From: Cupriavidus sp. D384
Lineage (GTDB): Bacteria > Pseudomonadota > Gammaproteobacteria > Burkholderiales > Burkholderiaceae
Length of the DNA: 64,000 bases
Direction: 5' to 3'
Assembly (NCBI RefSeq): GCF_001652915.1
Contig: NZ_BBQI01000095.1
Coordinates: forward strand, 1 to 64,000
The notes beneath the pieces were generated by a model, which worked only from the letters and a program-made list of their open reading frames with translations, was not told the DNA's origin and searched no databases. Each line of letters begins with the position of its first letter. The first letter of the stretch is position 1. The translations under genes were made by a program, and so were the position numbers. This document shows, in pieces, positions 53,420 through 61,814 of this stretch.

Positions 53420-55111
53420 ATGGCAAACGCGCAAAACGTGGGGGCCGTACCTGCGGCCCACAATGCGCCGATGACGAAGGAAGAGAAAAAGGTCATTCTG
53501 GCCTCTTCCCTCGGCACGGTGTTCGAGTGGTACGACTTTTACCTGTACGGTTCGCTGGCGGCGGTCATCGCCAAGCAGTTCTTCGCCGGCCTTGACCCGA
53601 CCTCGGCATTCATCTTCGCGCTGCTGGCCTTTGCCGCGGGCTTCATCGTGCGGCCGTTCGGCGCACTGGTGTTCGGCCGCCTCGGCGACATGATCGGCCG
53701 CAAGTACACCTTCCTGGTAACCATCCTGATCATGGGCCTGTCGACGTTTATCGTCGGCCTGTTGCCCAGCTACGCCACCATCGGCTGGGCGGCGCCGATC
53801 ATCCTGATCCTGCTGCGCATGCTGCAGGGCCTGGCACTGGGCGGCGAGTACGGTGGCGCGGCCACCTACGTGGCCGAGCACGCACCGCACGGCAAGCGCG
53901 GCGCCTACACGGCATGGATCCAGACCACGGCCACGCTGGGCCTGTTCCTGTCGCTGATCGTGATCCTGCTGGTCCGCGAAGCCACCGGCGCGAACTTCGA
54001 AGTATGGGGCTGGCGTATCCCGTTCCTGGTCTCGATCCTGCTGCTGGCCATGTCGGTGTACATCCGCCTGTCGATGAGCGAGTCGCCGGCCTTCCAGAAG
54101 ATGAAGGCCGAAGGCAAGACGTCGAAGGCACCGCTGACCGAGGCCTTCGGCCAGTGGCGCAACCTGAAGATCGTGATCCTGGCGCTGGTGGGCCTGACCG
54201 CCGGCCAGGCCGTGGTCTGGTACACGGGCCAGTTCTACTCGCTGTTCTTCCTGACCCAGGTGCTGAAGGTCGACGCCAAGACGGCCAACCTGCTGATCGC
54301 CGGCGCACTGGTGATCGGCACGCCGTTCTTCATCTTCTTCGGCTCGCTGTCGGACAAGATCGGCCGCAAGTGGATCATCATGCTGGGCTGCGCCCTGGCC
54401 GTGCTGACCTACTTCCCGCTGTTCAAGGCAATGACCCACTACGCCAACCCGGCGCTGGAGCGTGCCCAGCAGTCGGCCCAGATCGTGGTGACGGCCGATC
54501 CGGCCACATGCTCGTTCCAGGGCAGCCCGATCGCCCGCGAGATCGACTTCCGCAGCTCGTGCGACATCGTCAAGCGTACGCTGGCCCAGGCATCGGCCAG
54601 CTATGACGTGGTGGCCGCTCCGGCCGGCACCGTGGCTTCGGTGAAGATCGGCGACAAGGAGATCAAGGCCTTCGACGCCACGGTGGGCAACGGTGTGTTC
54701 GACGACGCCAGCAAGAAGCAGATCGCCGACTTCAAGAAGGCAGTCAGCGGCGAGATGACGGCGCACGGCTACCCGACCAAGGCAGACCCGGCCCAGATGA
54801 ACACGATCATGGTGCTGGTGGTCCTGGTCATCCTGGTGATCTACGTGACGATGGTGTACGGCCCGATCGCGGCCATGCTGGTCGAAATGTTCCCGACCCG
54901 CATCCGCTACTCGTCGATGTCGCTGCCGTATCACATCGGCAACGGCTGGTTCGGTGGCCTGCTTCCGACCATCTCGTTCGCGCTGGTGGCCCAGAACGGC
55001 AACATCTACTACGGCCTCTGGTACCCGATCATCATCGCTGCCATGACCTTCGTGCTGGGCGCGCTGTTCGTCCGCGAGACCAAGGACGTGGACATCTACG
55101 CCAACGACTAA
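53420..55111 (+). CDS. MHS-family MFS transporter with an extra periplasmic domain
   Basis: Metabolite:H+ symporter of 563 residues (ProP/KgtP class), 12 helices. Motif A is FGRLGDMIGRKYTF and the second copy FGSLSDKIGRKWI. The SSLGTVFEWYDFYLYG start is diagnostic of MHS. Unlike the roughly 430-residue standard, residues about 338-460 form a hydrophilic insert between TM9 and TM10, predicted periplasmic, with two cysteines (Cys364, Cys381) that could pair. AGGAG precedes the ATG. Position behind a TctE-like kinase suggests an organic-acid substrate. A strong terminator follows the gene. Confidence 0.9.
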   Translation: MANAQNVGAVPAAHNAPMTKEEKKVILASSLGTVFEWYDFYLYGSLAAVIAKQFFAGLDPTSAFIFALLAFAAGFIVRPFGALVFGRLGDMIGRKYTFLVTILIMGLSTFIVGLLPSYATIGWAAPIILILLRMLQGLALGGEYGGAATYVAEHAPHGKRGAYTAWIQTTATLGLFLSLIVILLVREATGANFEVWGWRIPFLVSILLLAMSVYIRLSMSESPAFQKMKAEGKTSKAPLTEAFGQWRNLKIVILALVGLTAGQAVVWYTGQFYSLFFLTQVLKVDAKTANLLIAGALVIGTPFFIFFGSLSDKIGRKWIIMLGCALAVLTYFPLFKAMTHYANPALERAQQSAQIVVTADPATCSFQGSPIAREIDFRSSCDIVKRTLAQASASYDVVAAPAGTVASVKIGDKEIKAFDATVGNGVFDDASKKQIADFKKAVSGEMTAHGYPTKADPAQMNTIMVLVVLVILVIYVTMVYGPIAAMLVEMFPTRIRYSSMSLPYHIGNGWFGGLLPTISFALVAQNGNIYYGLWYPIIIAAMTFVLGALFVRETKDVDIYAND

Positions 55112-55183
55112 GCGGCCACACACAGACAACAGGCCATTCAGGCATTCGCCGGAGGGATACAACCGGTAACCCTCGCTCAGGAT

Positions 55184-55241
55184 GGCTGGCCTACGGGCCA
55201 GCCGCTCCTTCCAGGCAGACCCTCGGGTCTGCCATTTTTTT
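55184..55241 (+). terminator. Tandem hairpins ending the MHS transporter gene
   Basis: First GGCTGGCC-TACG-GGCCAGCC (55184-55203). Then a nine-base stem, GGCAGACCC (55214-55222) with GGGTCTGCC (55225-55233), followed directly by ATTTTTTT. The second hairpin is a classical Rho-independent terminator separating the transporter from the tRNA gene. Confidence 0.9.
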
Positions 55242-55281
55242 AGGCAACTGCCGAAGCTTGCAGAAAATTGTCACGAAGGTG

Positions 55282-55309
55282 TTGACAGGCCGAAAACCGA
55301 AGGTATAAT
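55282..55309 (+). promoter_or_regulatory. Consensus sigma-70 promoter of tRNA-Met
   Basis: Both hexamers are exact: TTGACA at 55282-55287 and TATAAT at 55304-55309, 16 bases apart. The start point would be about 55316, seven bases before the tRNA. A GC-rich discriminator is not evident. Confidence 0.85.
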
Positions 55310-55322
55310 TTCGATCTTCGTT

Positions 55323-55399
<77 letters not shown>

Positions 55400-55408
55400 T
55401 CTATTTGA

Positions 55409-55442
55409 AAAGCCGCAATCCTTCACGGGATTGCGGCTTTTT
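55409..55442 (+). terminator. tRNA-Met terminator
   Basis: Stem aagccgcaatcc / ggattgcggctt with a short cacg-type loop, then TTT. It begins 9 bases after the CCA end. The same stem has an A-run on the other strand and may also stop the convergent decarboxylase transcript. Confidence 0.85.
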
Positions 55443-55529
55443 GCCTTGGTCCACAGCGGACGGCCATGGGCACCGAGGCTGGATGCACCAGCCCGCGCCA
55501 GCCGTAGCGGACGCAGGCCGCCGGAAGCG

Positions 55530-57179
55530 TCAGAGCAGCGCCATCAACGGCGCCAGCATCGGGCTCTGCGCGGCCAGTGCGCGCTGTTCGGCCAGCACGC
55601 CCTGCAGGATGTCATGCGTCGTGTCAGGGTTCGCCAGCACCACGCGGAACACCGCGATGGCCCGGCCGCCCCACTGCGACGACGTCAGCTGCGTGCGCGA
55701 CACGAACGACCGCCCGGCGTCGCGCTGCATCTCCTGGATGCTGATCGTCAGCGCGTCCAGCGCCTGCTGGATCTGCTCGCGCCTCTCCGCCGGGGTCGAC
55801 GCCGACAACAGCGCCGCGCGCACCGCCTCGGGCACGTGGCGGTAAGTCAGGATGCAAAGCTGCGGCCGGCTATCGAGCTCAAAGTCGGGCTGCTGCTCGA
55901 TCAGCGAGGCAAAGTACTTCGCGTTGTCGATGCCGGTGTCGATCAATCGTGCCAGGCCCTTGCGTCCCAGCAGGTGCAGGTTGGCATAGAGCATCACGGC
56001 CGCCGCGCCGCGCGAGCCTTCGAGCGTGTGGCGGCCCAGATCGACCGAGCCCTTGCGCACGATGTAGTTGGCGTGCTGGATGATCTCCTGCGTCCAGGCC
56101 GGATCGCGGAACAGCACCATGCCGGCGCCCATCGGCACATAGAACTGCTTGTGGGCATCGATCACCACGGAGTCGGCGCGCTCGATGCCAGCGAAGCGCC
56201 AGCGTTCGCGTTCGGACAGCAATGTCGCGCCGCCCCAGGCCGCATCGACATGGAAATGGCACCCGGCTTCCTGCGCCACATCGGCCATCGCGTCCAGTGG
56301 GTCGACTGCGCCGGTCTCGGTGGACCCGGCGATGCCGACGATGGCCATCGGCCGGATATTGCGCACCTTCAGGTCCGCGAGCGTTTCGCGGAGCTTGTCG
56401 ATCCGTATGCGGCCGTCGCCGTCGACCGCTACCGGCACGAGGTTGTCGCGGCCAATGCCCAACACGTCGGCGGCCTTGCGCAGCGAATAATGGCCGCGTT
56501 CCGACACCACGATTGCCAGGCCGTCGTAGCCGTAGTGACGCAACGCCGCCATCAGGCCGGCATTGTGGAGGCCGGGGAAGCCGTCGCGTGCACGCAGCAC
56601 GTTGTTGCGGCTGGCCCAGAGCGCCGCCAGGTTGGCCGTGGTGCCGCCCGCGCAGAACGCGCCAAGGGAATGTTCGGGATTGTGCAGCCACTGCGCATAG
56701 AAGCCACCGTCGCGCGAAAAGACCAGCTTGTGCAGCATGCCGATGACCTGGCGCTCCAGGCCTGTCAGCGCGCCCGAGGTTTCCAGCTTGACCACGTTCT
56801 GGTTCAGCGCCGCCACGATCTTGGCAAGCGACGGCATGAACGACGGCAGCGACGACGTCATATGGCCGACGAAGGCCGGCGAGGCCACGGGCATCACGTG
56901 GCGGAATACATCGTGCAGCAGATGATCGGCATGCGCCTGCGGCGCGGTCGGATCTTCGGGCAGGTCCACCGAGGTGAACTGCGCCTCGCGCGTGGCGCAG
57001 GCGCCCACCGGATCGAAATCGGTGCCGGCGAAGAAATCGGCGGGATGCTCGGCAATGCGCCGCTCAAGATCTTCGAACGCGCCCCGGTCCGCGTCGAACC
57101 AGTGCAGCGGACAGTCGTCGTCCAGTTGGTGGTCGTGCGAGTTGTCTGACGTCTCCGTCTTCGGCGCGTTCATTTGCAT
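55530..57179 (-). CDS. PLP-dependent decarboxylase, PanP-like (putative aspartate 1-decarboxylase)
   Basis: Group II decarboxylase of 549 residues. The PLP lysine is in VVIDAHKQFYVPMGAGMVLF, preceded by the cofactor-stacking His and Asp in GHYSLRKAADVLGIG and FHVDAAWGGATLLS. The substrate-domain mark is SPAFVGHMTSSLPSFMPSLAK. Length and the DAHKQFYVP form fit the PanP family, which makes beta-alanine from aspartate in bacteria lacking PanD; glutamate or tyrosine decarboxylase activity remains possible. The gene stands alone. It would feed pantothenate synthesis if the assignment is right. Confidence 0.8.
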   Translation of the reverse strand: MQMNAPKTETSDNSHDHQLDDDCPLHWFDADRGAFEDLERRIAEHPADFFAGTDFDPVGACATREAQFTSVDLPEDPTAPQAHADHLLHDVFRHVMPVASPAFVGHMTSSLPSFMPSLAKIVAALNQNVVKLETSGALTGLERQVIGMLHKLVFSRDGGFYAQWLHNPEHSLGAFCAGGTTANLAALWASRNNVLRARDGFPGLHNAGLMAALRHYGYDGLAIVVSERGHYSLRKAADVLGIGRDNLVPVAVDGDGRIRIDKLRETLADLKVRNIRPMAIVGIAGSTETGAVDPLDAMADVAQEAGCHFHVDAAWGGATLLSERERWRFAGIERADSVVIDAHKQFYVPMGAGMVLFRDPAWTQEIIQHANYIVRKGSVDLGRHTLEGSRGAAAVMLYANLHLLGRKGLARLIDTGIDNAKYFASLIEQQPDFELDSRPQLCILTYRHVPEAVRAALLSASTPAERREQIQQALDALTISIQEMQRDAGRSFVSRTQLTSSQWGGRAIAVFRVVLANPDTTHDILQGVLAEQRALAAQSPMLAPLMALL

Positions 57180-57383
57180 GCCCAGTCAATACCGTCCTGC
57201 GCCGGATGCGGCGCTGTTTGGCTGGGATTATGCCGGATAAGGACGCATGCGGACGCACAATGACGGATAGCGACGGACGGGGCCGGACGCCGTTGCGGCC
57301 AGCGTGCGGCCCAGTTCGCCGATGTGTGTCAGCGTCTCGCGCGGCTGCCGCCGGGAAGGCGGACCAGCGCACGCCGGCGACGC

Positions 57384-58070
57384 CTAGAACGCGGCAGCAT
57401 CGCTCCGCCTGGCGCGCGGCTTCATCACCCGCGGAACCGGCTCGCCTTCCATTGGCAGCAGCCGATGCACACGCGCAAACTCCGCAAGATCGATCAGCGA
57501 ACCCAGCCCCAGCTTGTCCATGATGCTGGCCTTGTGCGAACTGACGGTCTTGTTGCTGATCTCCAGCACATCCGAGATCGCCTTGTTGGAATGACCAACC
57601 GCCAGCAGCCGCAGCACGGTCAGTTCCCGGCGGCTCAGCAGGGCCTTGGGGTCAGCCGGATTGGCGGCGGCGCGGCGGAAGGTAGGCAACGACCTCAGCG
57701 GGAACGCCGCATAGCCGCTCATCAGCGCCCGCACGGCATCGGCCAGTGCGTCCAGCCCGGCGGCCTTGTCGATATAGCCGTGGGCGCCGCCCAGCAACGC
57801 ACGCTCCGCCGCGCGCCGCTGCGCCGACAGCACCAGCACGCACGTGAGCGGCCAGGTCGACACCACCTCCTCCAGCACGGCATCGCCGGGCAGGTCGTCG
57901 AGTTGCAGATCCATCACCACCAGGTCGGCCGGGCGGTCTCGCAGTGCCAGCAGGCCGGCCGCGCCACCGGTGGCAACACGGACTTCGTCAAAGCCGGAGG
58001 CGGTCTCCAGGATCTTGCAGACGGTCTTGCGAACAGCGATATGCGGATCGATAACGATTGCGTTGGGCAT
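57384..58070 (-). CDS. NarL/LuxR-family response regulator
   Basis: A 228-residue regulator. The receiver domain (about 1-118) carries Asp54 in LVVMDLQLDDLPGD and Lys102 in YIDKAAG, but the acidic pocket at the N-terminus reads VIDPHIA with one Asp where two acidic residues are usual. The C-terminal HTH is standard: LSRRELTVLRLLAVGHSNKAISDVLEISNKTVSSHKASIMDKLG. No kinase gene is adjacent. It is divergent from the universal stress protein gene, 322 bases apart. Confidence 0.88.
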   Translation of the reverse strand: MPNAIVIDPHIAVRKTVCKILETASGFDEVRVATGGAAGLLALRDRPADLVVMDLQLDDLPGDAVLEEVVSTWPLTCVLVLSAQRRAAERALLGGAHGYIDKAAGLDALADAVRALMSGYAAFPLRSLPTFRRAAANPADPKALLSRRELTVLRLLAVGHSNKAISDVLEISNKTVSSHKASIMDKLGLGSLIDLAEFARVHRLLPMEGEPVPRVMKPRARRSDAAAF

Positions 58071-58392
58071 GCCAGGTCTCCGTGAACAAGAACAGCGGGC
58101 AGCTTAGGCTGTCCAGCGGCTTGCCAGCGGCAGAACGGGCTGAAAATGCGTGTCGAAACTTCCGGGCTTTCTTACGGAAATTTCAGGCGTTGAGCCGTTG
58201 CGTCCGCCAGTTCGCGGAAGCACGCGTTTCGGCGCGCCGATCAACCATATCGCCGCTCAGATGACAATCGTGAAATCCTTAAAAATTGCGCGCCGATTTG
58301 ATCTACGTTACGGTGTGATCACCCTCTGCGTGCCATGATGATCACGTCGCGCCAGTCGCGCGTTGTAGCTTTTCAACCAAGGAGATAGCGCC
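58071..58392. promoter_or_regulatory. Divergent regulator/UspA region with an FNR-like site
   Basis: No gene in 322 bases. TTGATctacGTTAC at 58298-58311 matches the FNR/Anr consensus at 8 of 10 fixed positions, with the right half weaker. A CATGAT box at 58334-58339 would give a start near 58346, placing the site at about -41.5, the class II activation position. A GTGATCAC palindrome is at 58314-58321. Anaerobic control of the uspA-like gene is inferred. Confidence 0.45.
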
Positions 58393-58851
58393 ATGCCCCC
58401 GATGTCCAATATCGTGCTCGCCACCGACGGTTCTGCTTTCAGCGACGCCGCCGCACGCTTCCTGGCCGATGGCAAGTTGCTGCAGAGCGGCTTCACCGTG
58501 CATGTGATACACGTGTCGCCCGACGTCACGGGCCAGGTGCGCGCCTTCGTCAGCAAGGAAACCATCGACGCCTGGCACAACGAGGCCAGCGAAAAGGCCA
58601 TGACATCGGTCTGCGCCATCCTTGAAGCCGCGAAGATTCCGTTCGAACGCCACGCGTTGCATGGCTATCCGCCCGAGAAGATCCTGGGTCACGCGAAGTC
58701 GGTGAATGCCAGCGCCATCGTCATGGGCACGCACGGACGCGGGTCGTTCTTCGACGCCGTGCTCGGGTCGGTGGCCGGCCGCGTTCTGGCGCAGGCCGAT
58801 TGCCCGGTGGTCATGGTGAAGGCGGAAGGAAAGGTCAAGCCGCAGGCTTGA
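58393..58851 (+). CDS. Universal stress protein, UspA family
   Basis: A 152-residue single-domain protein. The ATP-binding G-2X-G-9X-G-S motif is complete in MGTHGRGSFFDAVLGSVAGRVL, and the N-terminus NIVLATDGSAFSDAAARF has the usual Asp. Such proteins act in stress or hypoxia survival, usually by unknown means. A purine-rich ribosome site (AAGGAGA) supports the ATG at 58393. The upstream FNR-like site and the divergent NarL-type gene suggest redox or oxygen control. Confidence 0.93.
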   Translation: MPPMSNIVLATDGSAFSDAAARFLADGKLLQSGFTVHVIHVSPDVTGQVRAFVSKETIDAWHNEASEKAMTSVCAILEAAKIPFERHALHGYPPEKILGHAKSVNASAIVMGTHGRGSFFDAVLGSVAGRVLAQADCPVVMVKAEGKVKPQA

Positions 58852-58887
58852 CGCATCTGCCGGCGCGGCCCGGCGAAAGCGAATGGA

Positions 58888-59937
58888 TCAAGCCGCCCAG
58901 AGCGGCGGCTCGTCCATCAGCGCGATCTGTTCGCGCAGTTCCAGGATGCGATCCTGCCAGTAGCGCGCGGTACCGAACCACGGGAACGCGGCCGGGAACG
59001 CGGGATCGCGCCAGCGGCTTGCCAGCCAGGCGCTGTAGTGCAGCAGCCGTAGCGTGCGCAGCGCCTCTACCAGCCACAGCTCGCGCGTATCGAAATCGGC
59101 AAAGTCCTCGTAGCCGGCCACGATGTCGGCCAGCTGGTCCTGCATTGCCGCACGATCGCCTTCCAGCAGCATCCAGATGTCCTGCACCGCCGGGCCCATG
59201 CGGCTGTCGTCGAAGTCGACGAAGTGCGGGCCTGGCGTGCCCCGGCCGCGCGCATCATCTTCATCGATCCACAGCACATTGCCGCGATGGCAATCGCCAT
59301 GCAGGCGCAGCAGGCGCACGTCGCCGGCCCGCTCGTAGCAGCGGCGCACGGCATCGAGCGCCAGGTCCACGGCCGCGCGCCAGGGGGCCAGCAGATCGGC
59401 CGGAATGCAGTCGTGGCCGAGCAGGTAGTCGCGCGGGGCCACGCCGAATGTCTCGATATCGAGCGCCGGCCGTGCCTGGTAAGCCGTGGCCGCGCCACAG
59501 GCGTGAATGCGGCCGATAAAGCGCCCCAGCCACGTGCGCGTGGCGGCCTGGTCCAGTGCCGGCTCGCGGCCGCCGCAGCGCGGAAACACGGCGAAGCGGA
59601 AGCCCGCGTGCGCGAGCAGCGTACTGGCCGGCGCTTCACCCATGCGCCGCGGCAGCGCCGGCACGGCGGGAATCTCCGCATCGGCCAGTTGCTGCACGAA
59701 CGCATGTTCCTCGAGGATGGCCGCGTCGCTCCACCGGCCTGGCCGGTAGAACTTGACCACCACGGGCGTGGCGTCCTCGATGCCAGCCTGCCAGACACGA
59801 TTCTCGTAGCTGTTCAGGGCCAGCAGACGGCCGTCCGGATAGAAGCCCGCTGCCTCCAGCGCATCGAGGATGCACTCGGGCGTCAGTCCCGCATAGGGGA
59901 CATCGGCGTCTGACTGTGGGCTATCCGGGTTGGTCAT
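58888..59937 (-). CDS. srkA: SrkA/YihE-type stress response kinase
   Basis: Serine/threonine kinase of 349 residues in the aminoglycoside-phosphotransferase fold. The ATP lysine region is TPVVVKFYRPGRW. The catalytic loop is LRLHGDCHRGNVLWID, with the catalytic Asp and Asn, followed by the metal-binding HFVDFDDSRMGPAVQDIW. The N-terminal text LNSYENRVWQAGIEDATP is typical of YihE. In E. coli SrkA limits MazF-dependent death after envelope stress. It lies 12 bases downstream of rhlE on the same strand and is convergent with the uspA gene. Confidence 0.92.
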   Translation of the reverse strand: MTNPDSPQSDADVPYAGLTPECILDALEAAGFYPDGRLLALNSYENRVWQAGIEDATPVVVKFYRPGRWSDAAILEEHAFVQQLADAEIPAVPALPRRMGEAPASTLLAHAGFRFAVFPRCGGREPALDQAATRTWLGRFIGRIHACGAATAYQARPALDIETFGVAPRDYLLGHDCIPADLLAPWRAAVDLALDAVRRCYERAGDVRLLRLHGDCHRGNVLWIDEDDARGRGTPGPHFVDFDDSRMGPAVQDIWMLLEGDRAAMQDQLADIVAGYEDFADFDTRELWLVEALRTLRLLHYSAWLASRWRDPAFPAAFPWFGTARYWQDRILELREQIALMDEPPLWAA

Positions 59938-59949
59938 GGGCAGGTCCGG

Positions 59950-61557
59950 TCAGGGTGCCGGCTTGCGGCTGCCGCCGAGCAGCGCGGCTTGCGGCGCCGG
60001 ACGGCGATTGCGGGCCGGTGCCGAAGCCGCTGCATCCTGTGCCGGACGCGGCTGCTGGGGACGGGCCTGCTGCGGGCGCGGCGGCTGCTGCGAACGGGCC
60101 TGCTGCGGACGCTGGCCCGCCGGCTTGGCGGCGCCATTGCCCGAACCGTTGCCATTGCCATTGCCGGTGCGGCCGTCGCCGCGAGCCGGCTGCGCGCCCT
60201 GCGCGGGACGCGGCTGGCGCGACTGGCCCGGCTGACCGGCCGACTGACCGCCCGATTCCTGGCGCTGCCCTTGCGGAGCACGCGGCGCACGGCGCTCGCC
60301 GCCATTGGCATTGCCACCGCCGTTGCCACGCGGCTGGCCGCCACGGCCCTGCTGCGGGCCGCCGCGTTGCTGGCGGCCCTTCTGGATCGGCTCGGCCGCA
60401 ATGCTCGGGTCCACTTCAAACCCGGGCAGCGCCACCTGTTCGATCTGGCGCTTGATCAGGCGCTCGATATCGCGCAGCAGGCCGTGTTCATCGACGCAGA
60501 CCAGCGAGATCGCCTCGCCTTCGGCGCCCGCGCGGCCCGTGCGGCCGATACGGTGGACGTAGTCCTCGGGCACGTTGGGCAGGTCGAAGTTCACCACGTG
60601 CGGCAGCTGGTCGATGTCGATGCCGCGTGCGGCAATATCGGTCGCCACCAGCAGGCGCAGCGTGCCGGCCTTGAACTCGGTCAGCGCGCGGGTGCGGGCC
60701 GACTGGCTCTTGTTGCCGTGGATCGCCAGCGCGGACAGGCCATCCTTGGTCAGCTGTTCCGCCAGGCGGTTGGCCCCGTGCTTGGTACGCGTGAACACCA
60801 GCACCTGGTGCCAGTCGTGCTGGCGCACCAGGTGGGCCAGCAGTTCGCGCTTGCGCTCGCGGTCCACGGGGAACACGCGCTGCGCCACGGTTTCGGCCGT
60901 GGTGTTGCGGCGGGCCACCTCGATCGAGGCCGGGTTGTTCAGCAGGCGGTCGGCCAGCGCGCGGATATCGTCCGAGAACGTGGCCGAGAACAGCAGGTTC
61001 TGCCGCTTGGCCGGCAGCACGTTCAGGATCTTGCGGATGTCGTGGATGAAGCCCATGTCGAGCATGCGGTCGGCTTCATCGAGCACCAGCAGTTCCACGT
61101 GGGACAGGTCGATGGTGCGCTGGGACACGTGATCGAGCAGGCGTCCGGGGGTGGCTACCACGATGTCCACGCCACGCTTGAGCGCGTCGATCTGCGGATT
61201 GATGCCGACGCCGCCGAACATCACCATCGAGCGCAGCTTCAGGTACTTGCCGTAGTTGCGCACGCTTTCCTCGACCTGTGCGGCGAGTTCGCGCGTGGGG
61301 GTCAGCACCAGGGCGCGTACCTGCGGACGGGTGCCGCGCGGCGCCGGGTTGCGTGCCGCGGCATCGCCCAGCAACTGCAGCATCGGCAGGGTGAAGCCAG
61401 CGGTCTTGCCAGTGCCGGTCTGGGCACCGGCGAGGAGATCGCCACCTTTCAGAATTGCGGGAATGGCTTGCGCCTGAATCGGGGTCGGCGTGGTGTAGCC
61501 CTGTTCGGCCACGGCACGCACCAGCTTGTCGGACAAGCCGAGTTCGGAAAAAGACAT
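59950..61557 (-). CDS. rhlE: DEAD-box RNA helicase RhlE
   Basis: ATP-dependent RNA helicase of 535 residues. All motifs are visible: FTLPMLQLLG with AGAQTGTGKTAGF (I), PTRELAAQV (Ia), TPGRLLDH (Ib), VLDEADRMLDMGF (II), FSATFSD (III), ATDIAARGIDIDQLPHV (V) and HRIGRTGRAGAEG (VI). The catalytic core ends near residue 375; the last 150 residues are a disordered, Gly/Gln/Arg/Pro-rich tail with RGG-like repeats that probably binds RNA. It is first in a likely operon with srkA. Confidence 0.95.
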   Translation of the reverse strand: MSFSELGLSDKLVRAVAEQGYTTPTPIQAQAIPAILKGGDLLAGAQTGTGKTAGFTLPMLQLLGDAAARNPAPRGTRPQVRALVLTPTRELAAQVEESVRNYGKYLKLRSMVMFGGVGINPQIDALKRGVDIVVATPGRLLDHVSQRTIDLSHVELLVLDEADRMLDMGFIHDIRKILNVLPAKRQNLLFSATFSDDIRALADRLLNNPASIEVARRNTTAETVAQRVFPVDRERKRELLAHLVRQHDWHQVLVFTRTKHGANRLAEQLTKDGLSALAIHGNKSQSARTRALTEFKAGTLRLLVATDIAARGIDIDQLPHVVNFDLPNVPEDYVHRIGRTGRAGAEGEAISLVCVDEHGLLRDIERLIKRQIEQVALPGFEVDPSIAAEPIQKGRQQRGGPQQGRGGQPRGNGGGNANGGERRAPRAPQGQRQESGGQSAGQPGQSRQPRPAQGAQPARGDGRTGNGNGNGSGNGAAKPAGQRPQQARSQQPPRPQQARPQQPRPAQDAAASAPARNRRPAPQAALLGGSRKPAP

Positions 61558-61814
61558 GAATTGACGCTTCGGCTGCCCGTTACGCAGCAGATGTGCGCCA
61601 ATCGTGGGACAGCTCGGGTAGATAACCGTACCTGAGGGTCAGGGCCGGCGGGATGGGTCGATTGCCCCCGTTCCCGGGCTGGAAAGGCCCGTAGTGTACC
61701 AGTCTGTGGAAACCGGCGCGCCGCTTGTCGACCCCAGGTGGCGCTGCGCTATCATGACGGCCACCCGGCGCCGGAGCGCGCCAGCCCCCTCCCATCGCTC
61801 TTCCCCCAATCGCC

